A DNA stretch of 64,000 bases from Novosphingobium sp. ERN07 (lineage in GTDB: Bacteria > Pseudomonadota > Alphaproteobacteria > Sphingomonadales > Sphingomonadaceae). Positions within the stretch are counted from its first letter, which is position 1. Every line of letters starts with the position of its first letter. The notes beneath the pieces were generated by a model. It was not told the origin of the DNA. It did not search any database and worked only from the letters and a program-made list of their open reading frames with translations. The position numbers were made by a program, and so were the translations under genes. Location: assembly GCF_012641335.1 (NCBI RefSeq), contig NZ_JABAID010000003.1, positions 349,130 through 413,129 of the forward strand, given 5' to 3'. Of this stretch, positions 9,446 through 18,554 are shown piece by piece.

Positions 9446-10129
9446 GTGGTCCATCATCGGTTCGTGATTTTTGGGGATGCCAGCTTGTCCAATGCCAATC
9501 CGCCACCCGTTTTGAAGCCCGTTGCACGGCAGACACGCGGTGATGCCACGCGACAGGCCATCCTCAATGCGGCAGAGCAGGTGTTCGCGGATGTAGGCTA
9601 TGCAGCCGCCCGGCTTGAGGATGTGGCGCAAGTGGTGGGCATTCGCCGCCCTTCGATTGTCTACTACTTTCCCGGCAAGCAGCAGCTTTACGATGCGGTG
9701 GAAGCGGAAATCTTTGCCGCGATGCACGTTTTCGTGACCGAACGCATGGTGGGAACTGAAAAGCCGCACGACCGGTTGCTGGCGCTGTTCGACGCTTGGC
9801 TGGATTTTCTGGTGCAGCGCCCCACCGCGGCCCGGATCATCCAGCGCGTGGTGGCCGACCCTGCACCGCGCGGCGATAATCCCGTGCTGTTTTCCGACAC
9901 CGCGCTACGCGATCTCGAAGCGATTCTGGCCGCAGGCGTTGCCGATGGAAGTTTCCGTGCAATTCCGGTCATGCACATCCTGAACAGCGTGGCGGCAGGG
10001 GCGCTGTTCTATGTCTGCAACGCAAGGCAGCTTGGCGAAGGGCGGCAATACGATCCCGCCGATGCCGATACGCTGGCGGCGTTCCGCGCGATCATCCACC
10101 TGCAGGCGCGCAGCGTTGTGAGGCCATAG
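9446..10129 (+). CDS. TetR-family transcriptional regulator
   Basis: About 227 residues. The N-terminal HTH (about 30-80) carries RQAILNAAEQVFADVGYAA and VGIRRPSIVYYF. The C-terminal part (about 85-215) is an alpha-helical ligand domain of undefined specificity. The start is uncertain: GTG 9446 gives the longest form, GTG 9464 is alternative, and a TTG near 9485 has GGGGA about 7 bases upstream. It is divergent from the TonB receptor and probably represses it through the palindrome at 9359-9380. Confidence 0.88.
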   Translation: MVHHRFVIFGDASLSNANPPPVLKPVARQTRGDATRQAILNAAEQVFADVGYAAARLEDVAQVVGIRRPSIVYYFPGKQQLYDAVEAEIFAAMHVFVTERMVGTEKPHDRLLALFDAWLDFLVQRPTAARIIQRVVADPAPRGDNPVLFSDTALRDLEAILAAGVADGSFRAIPVMHILNSVAAGALFYVCNARQLGEGRQYDPADADTLAAFRAIIHLQARSVVRP

Positions 10130-10222
10130 CCCTATCGGGTTATGCAGCGCGCGCGTGCGCAAGATATCTTCGGCGGTGGAACGACAACACGCCCGTCAAC
10201 AGGGCGGCAGCCGGAGAGCCTC

Positions 10223-11386
10223 ATGAAATTGTCGATCATCTATGAAGCGCAGATGGTGGATACCAGTCGCGAGAACGAGCGCGCGGTATTCCTCCAGATC
10301 GTCGAGCAGGCGAAACATGCCGAAGCGCATGGGTTCGATTGCATCTGGTGCGTGGAACACACCGCGCTGACCCAATACGCGCACATGTCGGCGCCCGAAA
10401 CGGTGCTGGCGTTCATTGCAGGGGCGACGAGCCGCATTCACATCGGCCACGGCGTGGTCTGCCTGCCGCCTGCGATGAACCATCCGGTAAAAGTGGCCGA
10501 ACGCATCGCCACGCTGGACATTCTTTCGCAAGGGCGGCTGCACTTTGGCGTGGGCAAAGGCGGCACGCAGCAGGAAGCGGGGACGTTCGGCTATGATCTG
10601 AACGAATTGCAGCCGATGATCGATGAATCTATGTACCTGATACCCAAGATCATGGTGCAGGACGAAATCGAGCACGACGGCCAGTTCATCAAGATTCCCA
10701 AGCGCCCGATCCATCCCAAGCCGTATCAAGACCCGCACCCGCCGATGTACATGGCCTGCACGCGCGAAAACACGCTGCAGGCGGCAGGCGCACGCGGCAT
10801 CGGCGCGCTGGTTCTGGGCTTTTCCGGCCCGGACGAGATCGCCAAGAAAAACGCGGTGTATCGCGAGGCTTTCCGCACCCGCAAGGCAGAGGATCAGGTG
10901 GGTTTCCGCCCGACCGAACATCTTGCCGCGCTCTGCGCCGCCACCGTGCTGGATGACCGCGACGAAGCGCGGCGCATTGGCCTTCGTGGCCAGCGCTTCT
11001 TTGCCGAAAGCATCGCCTACTGGTATCAGGGCGGGCCGAAGCCGACGGTGGATGACAATCTGACCGCCGAAGATCATGCCAAAGTGCTGGAAAGCGGCAA
11101 GCAGGCGACCATCGCCTATCTTTCCGAAGAGGCGATCCCGGTGGGGGACGAGCATCTTTCGAACTACACCGTGGCGCAGGACGCCTATGGCACGCCGGAT
11201 GATTGCATCCGTTATGTCCAGCGATTGAAGGATGCGGGCGCGGACGAAATTCTCTTTATCTTCCAGATGGGCGGCATTCCGCACGATGTGATCATGGAGA
11301 CGATCCGCAACATCGGTGAAAAGGTTATCCCGCACTTCCGCGCTATAGAGGCGGCAGAGGCGCAGGAGATGGAAGCGGCTGAATAG
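10223..11386 (+). CDS. Luciferase-like (LLM class) flavin-dependent monooxygenase
   Basis: 387 residues forming a bacterial-luciferase TIM barrel. Recognisable elements are the N-terminal MKLSIIYEAQ strand, FDCIWCVEH, the segment ISRIHIGHGV-like (TSRIHIGHGVVCLP), and GRLHFGVGKGG. Members use reduced FMN or F420 to insert oxygen into organic substrates. ATG 10223 is chosen over the longer frame because CCGGAGAG precedes it. The substrate is unknown; a Baeyer-Villiger or hydroxylating role in steroid breakdown is possible. A strong terminator follows. Confidence 0.87.
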   Translation: MKLSIIYEAQMVDTSRENERAVFLQIVEQAKHAEAHGFDCIWCVEHTALTQYAHMSAPETVLAFIAGATSRIHIGHGVVCLPPAMNHPVKVAERIATLDILSQGRLHFGVGKGGTQQEAGTFGYDLNELQPMIDESMYLIPKIMVQDEIEHDGQFIKIPKRPIHPKPYQDPHPPMYMACTRENTLQAAGARGIGALVLGFSGPDEIAKKNAVYREAFRTRKAEDQVGFRPTEHLAALCAATVLDDRDEARRIGLRGQRFFAESIAYWYQGGPKPTVDDNLTAEDHAKVLESGKQATIAYLSEEAIPVGDEHLSNYTVAQDAYGTPDDCIRYVQRLKDAGADEILFIFQMGGIPHDVIMETIRNIGEKVIPHFRAIEAAEAQEMEAAE

Positions 11387-11414
11387 GGCGGAAGCAGCCA
11401 AGTCCGACGTTATG

Positions 11415-11445
11415 AAAGGGTGCCATTACGGCACCCTTTCTTTTT
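11415..11445 (+). terminator. Rho-independent terminator
   Basis: A perfect 10-bp stem (AAAGGGTGCC and GGCACCCTTT) with a 5-base loop is followed by CTTTTT. It lies 29 bases after the flavin monooxygenase stop and ends that transcript. The convergent receptor gene ends 5 bases further on. Confidence 0.92.
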
Positions 11446-11449
11446 GGCG

Positions 11450-13882
11450 TCAGAACGAGAAGCCCACTTCCACCCCGTAAGTCCGCCCGCGTTCATAGCT
11501 GCCGGTGAACAGCAGCACCGGTGCGCCGAAGCTGATGTAGCGTTTGTCGAGCAGGTTGTCCCCGAAAGCGGCGATGGACAGGCGGGAGCCGCCCAGCGGC
11601 ATGTCGGCAAGGCCCAGCCTGCCGTTGACCAGCCAATAGGCGGGCTGGCGGTTGCGATCTTCCAGCACGACTTGCCCCGCCAGATTGCGCAAGGGGGTTG
11701 AGGTGAGGAAGTAGGCACTGCGATAGCGCGCTTCGAGCAGCGCGGTAACGTGCCCGCCCTGACTGGTGAGGTCGGACGAACTATAGGTGGCCGCGGCACG
11801 CCCGGTCCAGTTCGAGAAGTAGGTCGGTCGGGCAAAGGCGGCAACGTCCTGCCCGTTGAGAACGAAGGTGTCGTAATCGAAATCGGTGTAGCCGATGCTG
11901 CCCGACAGGTTCAGCCCTGCCGCCGGCACCACATCCAGTTCCGCTTCGAAGCCTTTGATCTTGGCCTTGCCAGCATTGTCGAAGAACTGGCGGCCATTGA
12001 TGAAGTTCTGCGTCTGCAGATCCTTGTAATCGTTGTAATAGGCCGCAACATTCAGCCGCACGCGATTATCAAGGAACTGGGTCTTGGCGCCCACTTCATA
12101 GCTGGTCAGGTTCTCTGGCCGATAGGGAATGCCGCTGAGAATGCCGCCGGAGACATAGCCGGTGGCGACTTTGGCGAAGATCGTGCTCTGTTCGTTCGGT
12201 CGCCATGTGGCGATGCCGGTATAGGTCAGCTTCTTGTAGGTCTGTTTATAGGTGCCAATGCCAAGCGAGCCACCCTGCGCACCGGAAATGGCCGAGATCT
12301 GCAATTCGCGATCATCAATCGTGCCGCGCAGGCCTCCAGTAATGTCGAAGCTTTCCGAAAGGTGGACCGTAAGCTGGGCATAGCCCGCCATCGAATCGTT
12401 CACCCCCACGGTGCGGGTGATCCCGCTGCCGAACACCGCATCGAGCGGGCTGGGCACGATGGTGGCCGAGGGCGTGGGCGAAAGGATGCCAAGCACTTCG
12501 GTGCCAGGCGAGTTTTCGTGGAAGTAGAACAGGCCTGCCGTCAACTGATAGGCATCGTTGCTGAGCTGGAATTGCAGTTCCTGGCTGAACTGCGTTTGCC
12601 GCGTGGCGCGAGCCGACAGCAGCGGGAAGAAATAGTCGTTGGCCCCCGGAATATTGGCCGGATTGAACAGCGCGGCCTGAATTTGCTGCGGCGTAAGCCC
12701 CGGCGTGATCAGCGCGCCCAACTGGCCAAAGGTAAAGCGCATTCCGCCCGCTGACCCCAGATCGAAGATCACCGGGTCTTGCCGGAACTTGCGATAGGCG
12801 GTGATCGACTTGACAGTGAAGGTGTCGCTTGCCTCCAGCGTCAGCGTCAGGCTGTGGCCCTGAGTGACGGTGTGTTCTTCGCTGGTGGCCGCTGCCACTG
12901 AAGAGAGCGGGCCGTTCAGCCCTTCGTTGGTGGTGCCGCCAAAGAACGGCTGCAAAGCCACGATGGGAGCAAGCAACTGGCCAGAGGCATCGGGGATCAC
13001 GCCAAGGCTTTGCATCGCGCGGCCCGATGCGCGGGTGTCGGTGTAATCGAAGCGGTAATCGGCGGTCAGCGCGCCAAATTCACCGCGCACAGCAACCTGC
13101 CCGCCATCGACATTGCGATGGCCCAGCTTCTTCACAAAGCGCTGCGTGCCGAATTCGGGCGCGCGCAGGGCGATGTTCAGCCCCTTGCCTGCCATCGTAT
13201 TGCTCACATCGCCATCGATCTGGTCATGAAGATAGGACAGGCGGACAGAGAACGGGCCGATCTGCGGCAGATCGAGCGAGACTTTGCCGCGCCACGCATC
13301 ATAGTTGCCATAAGAGCCGGTCGCGCGCACGCCCCATTCACCCTTGGGCGCGGCGGTGACGATGCTGATCGCGCCAGATGTGGCATTGCGCCCGAACAGC
13401 GTGCCCTGCGGCCCGCGCAGCACTTCGACGCGTTGGATATCGCTGAAATCCAGCAACGAACCGACCGCGCGCCCGATATAGACGCCATCGATATAGATGC
13501 CGACCTTGGGATCGACCGAATTGCTCGACGTGCCCGAAGCCACACCGCGAATGATGATCGTGGGGTTCGATTGCTGGCCCTGCGCGTTGAACTGCAGGCT
13601 GGGAGCCAGCCCTGCCAGATTGCGAACGCTGGTGACGCGCAGGGCGGAAAGCTGTTCGGCCCCGATGGCGGTGACGGCAACCGGCACCTTTTGCAGGCTT
13701 TCTTCGCGGCGCTGCGCCGTGACGATGATTTCCTGAACCGATGTCTGGCCGCCAGCAGCAGCATCTTGCGCTTCGGGTTCCTGTTCCTCTGCCCGCGCGG
13801 CGCTCGTCAGCGCGAAGGCGCCTGCCGCCAGCATCGAACCGCGCAACAGCGTTGAGCGGATATACCGTGCTTTCATCATCAT
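11450..13882 (-). CDS. TonB-dependent receptor
   Basis: Up to 810 residues, the largest of the three receptors. It has a signal peptide ending near ARAEE, the stretch VQEIIVTAQRREESLQKVPV, and plug motifs YIDGVYIGRAVG and VLRGPQGTLFGRNATSG. The barrel ends YGVEVGFSF. Three consecutive ATGs (13882, 13879, 13876) follow GGAGGGAGA; the second or third is better spaced than the first. It probably imports a hydrophobic substrate related to the locus. The gene is downstream of the Coq4-like gene on the same strand, 128 bases away, so co-transcription is possible. Confidence 0.93.
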   Translation of the reverse strand: MMMKARYIRSTLLRGSMLAAGAFALTSAARAEEQEPEAQDAAAGGQTSVQEIIVTAQRREESLQKVPVAVTAIGAEQLSALRVTSVRNLAGLAPSLQFNAQGQQSNPTIIIRGVASGTSSNSVDPKVGIYIDGVYIGRAVGSLLDFSDIQRVEVLRGPQGTLFGRNATSGAISIVTAAPKGEWGVRATGSYGNYDAWRGKVSLDLPQIGPFSVRLSYLHDQIDGDVSNTMAGKGLNIALRAPEFGTQRFVKKLGHRNVDGGQVAVRGEFGALTADYRFDYTDTRASGRAMQSLGVIPDASGQLLAPIVALQPFFGGTTNEGLNGPLSSVAAATSEEHTVTQGHSLTLTLEASDTFTVKSITAYRKFRQDPVIFDLGSAGGMRFTFGQLGALITPGLTPQQIQAALFNPANIPGANDYFFPLLSARATRQTQFSQELQFQLSNDAYQLTAGLFYFHENSPGTEVLGILSPTPSATIVPSPLDAVFGSGITRTVGVNDSMAGYAQLTVHLSESFDITGGLRGTIDDRELQISAISGAQGGSLGIGTYKQTYKKLTYTGIATWRPNEQSTIFAKVATGYVSGGILSGIPYRPENLTSYEVGAKTQFLDNRVRLNVAAYYNDYKDLQTQNFINGRQFFDNAGKAKIKGFEAELDVVPAAGLNLSGSIGYTDFDYDTFVLNGQDVAAFARPTYFSNWTGRAAATYSSSDLTSQGGHVTALLEARYRSAYFLTSTPLRNLAGQVVLEDRNRQPAYWLVNGRLGLADMPLGGSRLSIAAFGDNLLDKRYISFGAPVLLFTGSYERGRTYGVEVGFSF

Positions 13883-14009
13883 TCTCCCTCCATTGTGTTA
13901 TTTTTTGGGCGGACCGGCGTTTTCCGCCGTGACACTGCGCGCGCGGCCGGACGCATTGCGCCAAGCCGCTCCGGCATTTCAGATCATGCTTTGATAAGTG
14001 GAGCCGCCA

Positions 14010-14888
14010 TCATTCGGCCGCTTCCATCAAAGGTTCGCCGTAGTGCGGGTCATCCTCGTTGCAGAGGCGGTTGGTCAGATCCCAGCGATTGTCGATGACC
14101 GGCGTGATGCCCAGTTCGCGGCGGATATCCTCGATCTGCACATCGGCATATTCGCGCCAGTCGACCAGCATCAGCGGATATTTCCAATTGCGGCCCTGCT
14201 GCGCGCCGAGGTATTCGGCCTCAAGGTTCACAACCATCGCTTCGGGATAAAACAGGCCGTCCTTCATCACCGTCTTGGCCTTCAGGTAAAAGGCGATGCG
14301 GCTGAAGAAGTTGCTCAGTTCCGGGTGGAAATAGACCGACTTGGCGTGCATGTTGGCCGAAAGCAGCGCCACTTCGCCACCGTGGTTGGGACCAAAGCCG
14401 CTGACCATATGTTCGATATCGTGCGAAAGCGCGGTCTGGCGCAGGTAATAGGTGAAATCGTTCACTACCTGAATTTCCTGAAAGAACAGATCGAGCTGGT
14501 AACCCGAATTGGCCATGAAATCATGGATCGCCGCGCCCAGCGTACCCGGTGCGCAGTCCCTGGTTTCGGCCAGCGTAAAGTTTGAAAGGCTGCGGCGCTC
14601 CAACCAGCGCTTGAACAGCGGCAGGCGGGCCTTTTCCATCTCGAACAGTTCGATGATCCGCGGCATGTCTTCCAGATCGTGCAGGATCTGCGCCACTTCG
14701 GGGATATAGGCGGTGTTCGGCAGATCAGGCCCGTTGCGGCGCAGCATTTCCTGCGCGATCAACGTTCGCAACCCTGCGTGGTTGAGGTATTTTGATGAGC
14801 TGACGAGGACCGAGCTTTCCGTCTCGATCCTGCGGATTGCACCGTTGAAATAGGCGCGGTCGGCTTCACCGATTTTGGCTTCGCTCAT
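14010..14888 (-). CDS. Coq4-family protein
   Basis: 292 residues containing the Coq4 signature HDxxH(x11)E: His156, Asp157, His160 and Glu172. In Coq4 this motif binds a divalent metal, and Coq4 takes part in ubiquinone biosynthesis as an oxidative decarboxylase. This divergent homologue lies among receptors and an amidohydrolase rather than in a ubiquinone operon. A separate role in the steroid locus is therefore more likely than housekeeping quinone synthesis. An AAGGAT sequence precedes the start. I cannot assign a substrate. Confidence 0.8.
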   Translation of the reverse strand: MSEAKIGEADRAYFNGAIRRIETESSVLVSSSKYLNHAGLRTLIAQEMLRRNGPDLPNTAYIPEVAQILHDLEDMPRIIELFEMEKARLPLFKRWLERRSLSNFTLAETRDCAPGTLGAAIHDFMANSGYQLDLFFQEIQVVNDFTYYLRQTALSHDIEHMVSGFGPNHGGEVALLSANMHAKSVYFHPELSNFFSRIAFYLKAKTVMKDGLFYPEAMVVNLEAEYLGAQQGRNWKYPLMLVDWREYADVQIEDIRRELGITPVIDNRWDLTNRLCNEDDPHYGEPLMEAAE

Positions 14889-15010
14889 AGTTCGGCATCC
14901 TTTTAAGGTCTGTCTTCTTCGCGGGAATGCACAAGCGGGGGCGCCCGGAGGGATGGGCGCCCCCTTCGAGGAAGCTGGTCAGCACTTCCTCAATGTTGTT
15001 CCGGCACGGA

Positions 15011-16753
15011 TCATTCGGCGGCCTGTGCCAGCGCCCCCACATCATTGGCGGGCGAAAGGAACTGTCCCGGCATCGCCCCGGTGAACGCACCATTCTCAAA
15101 CGTGGGCACGCCATTCACCAGCGTAATGCGGGTGGGCATGGCCTGACGGGTGAAGCGCCAGGTGGTGCCGCCCCGGCCATCGGGCACGTCGAAGGCTTTT
15201 TCCATTTCGCGGCGCTGGATTTCGTCCATGTTGAACACGGCGATATCGGCGCGCTTGCCCACGGCGATCACACCACGGTCATTCAAGTTGAAGTGCCCCG
15301 CCAATTTGCCGGTCATCACGTGGATGGCCTGTTCCAGCGTCAGCTTCTGCTCTTCACGCACATATTGCGTAAGAAGCAGCGCGTTTTCGCCGCCGCCGCA
15401 CAGCATCTGCAAGTGCGCGCCCGCGTCCGAGATGTTGCCCACCGTGCGCGGGTCGTTCATCAGTTCCAGTGTCAGCGCCTCGTCCTTGGGGAAGGGGGCC
15501 ATGTGGACGGTTGACCGGGTGCCGTTCTTGATGATCCAGTCTGCCATCGCATCGCTGCGGTGCAGGCCAAGGCTGTCGGCATATTCCTTCAGTGTGATGC
15601 CGACCGGCCCGGTGCCGTTTTCGCTGTCGAGCAGAAACAGTTCCTGCGGATTCTTCAGCGGCGAATGGTCCCACGCATTATTGTCCCAGCTTTCACGAGC
15701 GCGGGCGCGCCAATCGGCATCGGCCAGCAGCGCAGCCTTCTTGTGGTGATCATCTTCAAGCACGACTTCGTGCCAGACATAATCGTTGGACTGCGCAAAG
15801 ATCAGCGATTTGACGAGGCTGAGCGTGGACGTGGGCGATACGTGGGCATAGCCCGGCCACACATCGACGCCCGCTTCGCGCATCTTGCGCACCGATTCCT
15901 GCATCGCGGGCAGGATTGGCTTCTGGAATTCCAGCGTGGGCACCGCCCCGGCGATCTGCACCTTGATCTTGCGCCCGGCCAGCAGTTTTGACAGGCGTTC
16001 AAGGTTCGCCGGGCCGGTCATCCGCATGAAGGTATCGACGATCACCTGATAGCAGGAGCCGGGATAGCGTTCCATCACCGCGAACAGCGCTTCGAATTCG
16101 GCGTCGTTGGCCTTGAGCGTCGGGACGGGGCGATCCTGCCCGTCGTGGTCGTGCATGTTGTCCGACATGCCCAGCGCACCTGCGGCCAGCGCATCGTCGA
16201 GCAGGTCGGCCATCTTGGCGATCTCTTCGGGCGTCGCTTCACGCTCCCACGCCTCCACGCCCATCGCGGCAAGGCGGATGGCGATGTGGCCGACATAGGC
16301 GGCGTAGTTCAGCGGCACCTTGACGTTGCGCTCCACCGATGCACGGTATTCGCTCCACGAATTCCAGTCCCACGGCAGGTTCTGCATGAACGGGCCTTCG
16401 GGGATATCTTCAAAGAACGAGAAGATGCCTATCATCTCGCGCTGGGCGGGCATGTATTTGTGCAAGGGCGCGGGCGAAAAACCGCAGTTGCCAAGGATCA
16501 TCGTCGTCGCGCCATAACCGGGAAGCGGATCGAGATCGGGCTGCCACCACATCGTGCCATCATAATGGGTGTGGCTTTCGATAAAGCCGGGCGTGACATG
16601 GCAACCGCTGGCATCAAATACCCGCTCGCCATTGGGGGCAAGATTTTCGCCCACTTCGGCAATCAGGCCATCGCGCACACGCACATCCGCCTTGAACGCA
16701 GGCGCGCCGGTTCCGTCCACGACAGTACCGTTCCTGATAAGAATATCGGACAT
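15011..16753 (-). CDS. Amidohydrolase family 3 (N-acyl-D-amino-acid deacylase-like)
   Basis: 580 residues. The N-terminal small domain begins DILIRNGTVVDGTG. The metal-binding HTHYDG follows near residue 60, then GNCGFSPAP, and a late NISDAGAH segment carrying a catalytic Asp. Family members hydrolyse amide or cyclic amide bonds with zinc. GGGAGA precedes the ATG. It is divergent from the HTH regulator and has a distant paralogue at 21092-22843 in the same locus. Deconjugation of an amide-linked steroid, such as a bile-acid conjugate, is a speculative role. Confidence 0.85.
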   Translation of the reverse strand: MSDILIRNGTVVDGTGAPAFKADVRVRDGLIAEVGENLAPNGERVFDASGCHVTPGFIESHTHYDGTMWWQPDLDPLPGYGATTMILGNCGFSPAPLHKYMPAQREMIGIFSFFEDIPEGPFMQNLPWDWNSWSEYRASVERNVKVPLNYAAYVGHIAIRLAAMGVEAWEREATPEEIAKMADLLDDALAAGALGMSDNMHDHDGQDRPVPTLKANDAEFEALFAVMERYPGSCYQVIVDTFMRMTGPANLERLSKLLAGRKIKVQIAGAVPTLEFQKPILPAMQESVRKMREAGVDVWPGYAHVSPTSTLSLVKSLIFAQSNDYVWHEVVLEDDHHKKAALLADADWRARARESWDNNAWDHSPLKNPQELFLLDSENGTGPVGITLKEYADSLGLHRSDAMADWIIKNGTRSTVHMAPFPKDEALTLELMNDPRTVGNISDAGAHLQMLCGGGENALLLTQYVREEQKLTLEQAIHVMTGKLAGHFNLNDRGVIAVGKRADIAVFNMDEIQRREMEKAFDVPDGRGGTTWRFTRQAMPTRITLVNGVPTFENGAFTGAMPGQFLSPANDVGALAQAAE

Positions 16754-16903
16754 CTCTTTCTCCCAATCTTCCGCACCATCCAGTCATTCATGCTGCGATT
16801 TGTGCAGGCACCGGCGGGCGGGTTGGGTGCAGCATATGCCGGTGTTTGAGTCGGCCGAAGGAGAGGCTTGCCAAAGGGATCATTTCGTTATCTGATGCAG
16901 ATC

Positions 16904-17656
16904 ATGACGCGATACGAATCTAGCGCATCTGTGATGCTGTCCGTTTTACGCCGCCATTTGCGCAAAGATGGGTGGACAATTTTGCGCCTTTCGCGGGAAT
17001 TGAGCGTGGGCGAGGCGACCGTGAAACGCTGGCTCGTGGGTAAGGGGCTGACCATCGATCGGCTGGAGGCGATGGCGCGGTTGTGCGGGCTGGTGCTGGG
17101 CGATCTTGCCCGCGAAGCCGAAGATGCGCCCGGCGAACTGGCGCACGAACTTACGCTTGCGCAGGAAAAGGCGCTGTCCAGCAACATCTTCCTGTCGTTC
17201 CTGTTCATGACCATCGTGAACGGGGTACAGCCCGCCGAAACCGCCGCCGATTTTGCGGTGCCGCTGCGCACGATGGAAGCTGCGCTTGCCCGGTTGGAAC
17301 GACTGGCGCTGATCGACCGGTTGCGCAGCGGGCGGGTACGTGCGCTGGTGGACCGGACGATGGTGTTTCGGAAGCTGCCGCTGCGTTCGCTGTTCGAACA
17401 GCACATGAAGCGCGTGTTCTTCGAACTGGACTACAGCGCGCCGGAGACAATCTACACTTCCGAAGTGGTCAAGCTATCGCGCGCGGGCCAGGTGCAACTG
17501 GCCGAACTGATGGATCAGTTTCGTGGGCAGGTTCAGGCACTGGCAGACCGCGATGCACAAAGTGCCGCACCGGGCCGCGAATGGATCGGGCTGTTGACCG
17601 TCATGCGCCAACTCGATCTTTCTCCCATCCGTGAAGCGGATTGGGATCTTTCCTGA
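16904..17656 (+). CDS. HTH transcriptional regulator (XRE-like), candidate regulon master
   Basis: About 250 residues. Residues 20-65 form a Cro/CI-like helix-turn-helix (LRLSRELSVGEATVKRWL followed by LEAMARLCGLVLGDL). The C-terminal 180 residues match no family I recognise and probably sense a ligand or mediate dimers. Several starts are possible (TTG 16868, ATG 16895, 16904 or 16934) and none has a clear ribosome site. Its stop is only 7 bases before the best inverted pair of the recurring TACGCAAATA motif. It is the only stand-alone regulator near the centre of the motif-bearing genes, so it is my candidate binder. The LysR, AraC or off-window regulators remain alternatives. Confidence 0.75.
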   Translation: MTRYESSASVMLSVLRRHLRKDGWTILRLSRELSVGEATVKRWLVGKGLTIDRLEAMARLCGLVLGDLAREAEDAPGELAHELTLAQEKALSSNIFLSFLFMTIVNGVQPAETAADFAVPLRTMEAALARLERLALIDRLRSGRVRALVDRTMVFRKLPLRSLFEQHMKRVFFELDYSAPETIYTSEVVKLSRAGQVQLAELMDQFRGQVQALADRDAQSAAPGREWIGLLTVMRQLDLSPIREADWDLS

Positions 17657-17663
17657 ATTTATC

Positions 17664-17707
17664 TACGCAAATATTGTCGTATACATTTCTGGATCGATAT
17701 TTGCGTA
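17664..17707. promoter_or_regulatory. Putative regulon operator, perfect inverted pair
   Basis: TACGCAAATA (17664-17673) and its exact complement TATTTGCGTA (17698-17707) face each other, with centres 34 bases apart. They lie between the HTH gene and the SDR gene at 17784. A TTGACT hexamer follows at 17714 and could be a -35 element, though the -10 is weak. Related sites occur at 20457, 22927, 27006, 33440, 34445, 38568 and 44701. Confidence 0.65.
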
Positions 17708-17783
17708 ATTTTCTTGACTCAAAACCTGCACGTTCTGAAACTCGTCCCGTAATGTCTGCGCAGTGCAGCGAAAGGGAGAGATC

Positions 17784-18554
17784 ATGAAAGCCAATTTCCC
17801 CGCAGGGGCAACGATCGTGTTCGGCGGCAGCGGTGGCATCGGGCGCGGCGTGGCGCTGGAATTCGCGCGTGAAGGCTCCGACGTGGCCGTGGTCTATAGG
17901 TCCAAGCCCGATGTGGCCGAAGCGGTTGCCGCGGAAATCCGCACGCTGGGCCGCAAGGCATCGATCCACAAGGCCGACGTGCGTGACCGCGCGCAAGTGG
18001 CGGATGCCTTCGCGCAAGCCGTGGCCGCGCATGGCCGCGTGCACACCGTGGTATGGGGTGCCGGGCCGGTCGTGCCGCAAGTGCCGATTGCGGATTGGAC
18101 CGAACAGATGTTTCGCGATTCGATGGAGATCGAAGCGTTCGGCTTCAACAATGCCGTCCACACCGCGCTGCCGCACATGCGCACAAATGGCGGTGGCAGC
18201 TTCGTGCATCTTGGCTCCGCCGGGCATGACTGGTGGCCAAAGCTCGATGGTCTTTCGGTGGCACCCAAGGCCTGCAACGAAGCGCTGGTCAAAGGCATCG
18301 CCAAGGAAGAAGGCATCCACGAAATCCGCGCAAACTCCGTCCTTGTCGGCGTGATCGACGCCGGGCAGTTCAAGATCGGGCAGGAAGCCGGCACCTTCAC
18401 ACCGGAATGGGAAGCGGCGGTCAAAGCCATGTTGCCTCTGAAGCGTTGGGGCACCCCGCAGGACATCGGGCAAGCGGCAGTCTATTTCGCATCACACCGG
18501 GGCAACTACGTGACCGGGCAGACGATATCGGTCGGCGGCGGCTTCGGTGTCTGA
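17784..18554 (+). CDS. Short-chain dehydrogenase/reductase
   Basis: A 256-residue SDR-fold protein. The coenzyme loop is FGGSGGIG. The usual NNAG is replaced by WGAGP. The tyrosine of YxxxK is not obvious: the expected position reads LSVAPKACN, so the catalytic Tyr appears to be replaced although a Lys remains. The C-terminus GQTISVGGG is typical. It may be a divergent or non-redox member. ATG 17784 follows GGGAGAG and is preferred to the start 21 bases earlier. It has a putative regulon operator 77 bases upstream and overlaps the next gene by 8 bases. Confidence 0.82.
   Translation: MKANFPAGATIVFGGSGGIGRGVALEFAREGSDVAVVYRSKPDVAEAVAAEIRTLGRKASIHKADVRDRAQVADAFAQAVAAHGRVHTVVWGAGPVVPQVPIADWTEQMFRDSMEIEAFGFNNAVHTALPHMRTNGGGSFVHLGSAGHDWWPKLDGLSVAPKACNEALVKGIAKEEGIHEIRANSVLVGVIDAGQFKIGQEAGTFTPEWEAAVKAMLPLKRWGTPQDIGQAAVYFASHRGNYVTGQTISVGGGFGV

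Noticed and set aside
10112..10150. Possible terminator after the TetR gene (ATAGCCC with GGGTTAT)
   Set aside because: It needs a G-U pair, has a short stem and no T run.
16797..16806. GATTTGTGCA as a regulon site between amidohydrolase and HTH genes
   Set aside because: Only 7 of 10 positions match and no facing half at 28 or 34 bases was found.
16957..16966. TTTGCGCAAA palindrome resembling the regulon motif
   Set aside because: It lies within the HTH coding sequence and the same bases encode helix residues. A 10-base palindrome of this composition can be chance, so it is not listed as an operator.
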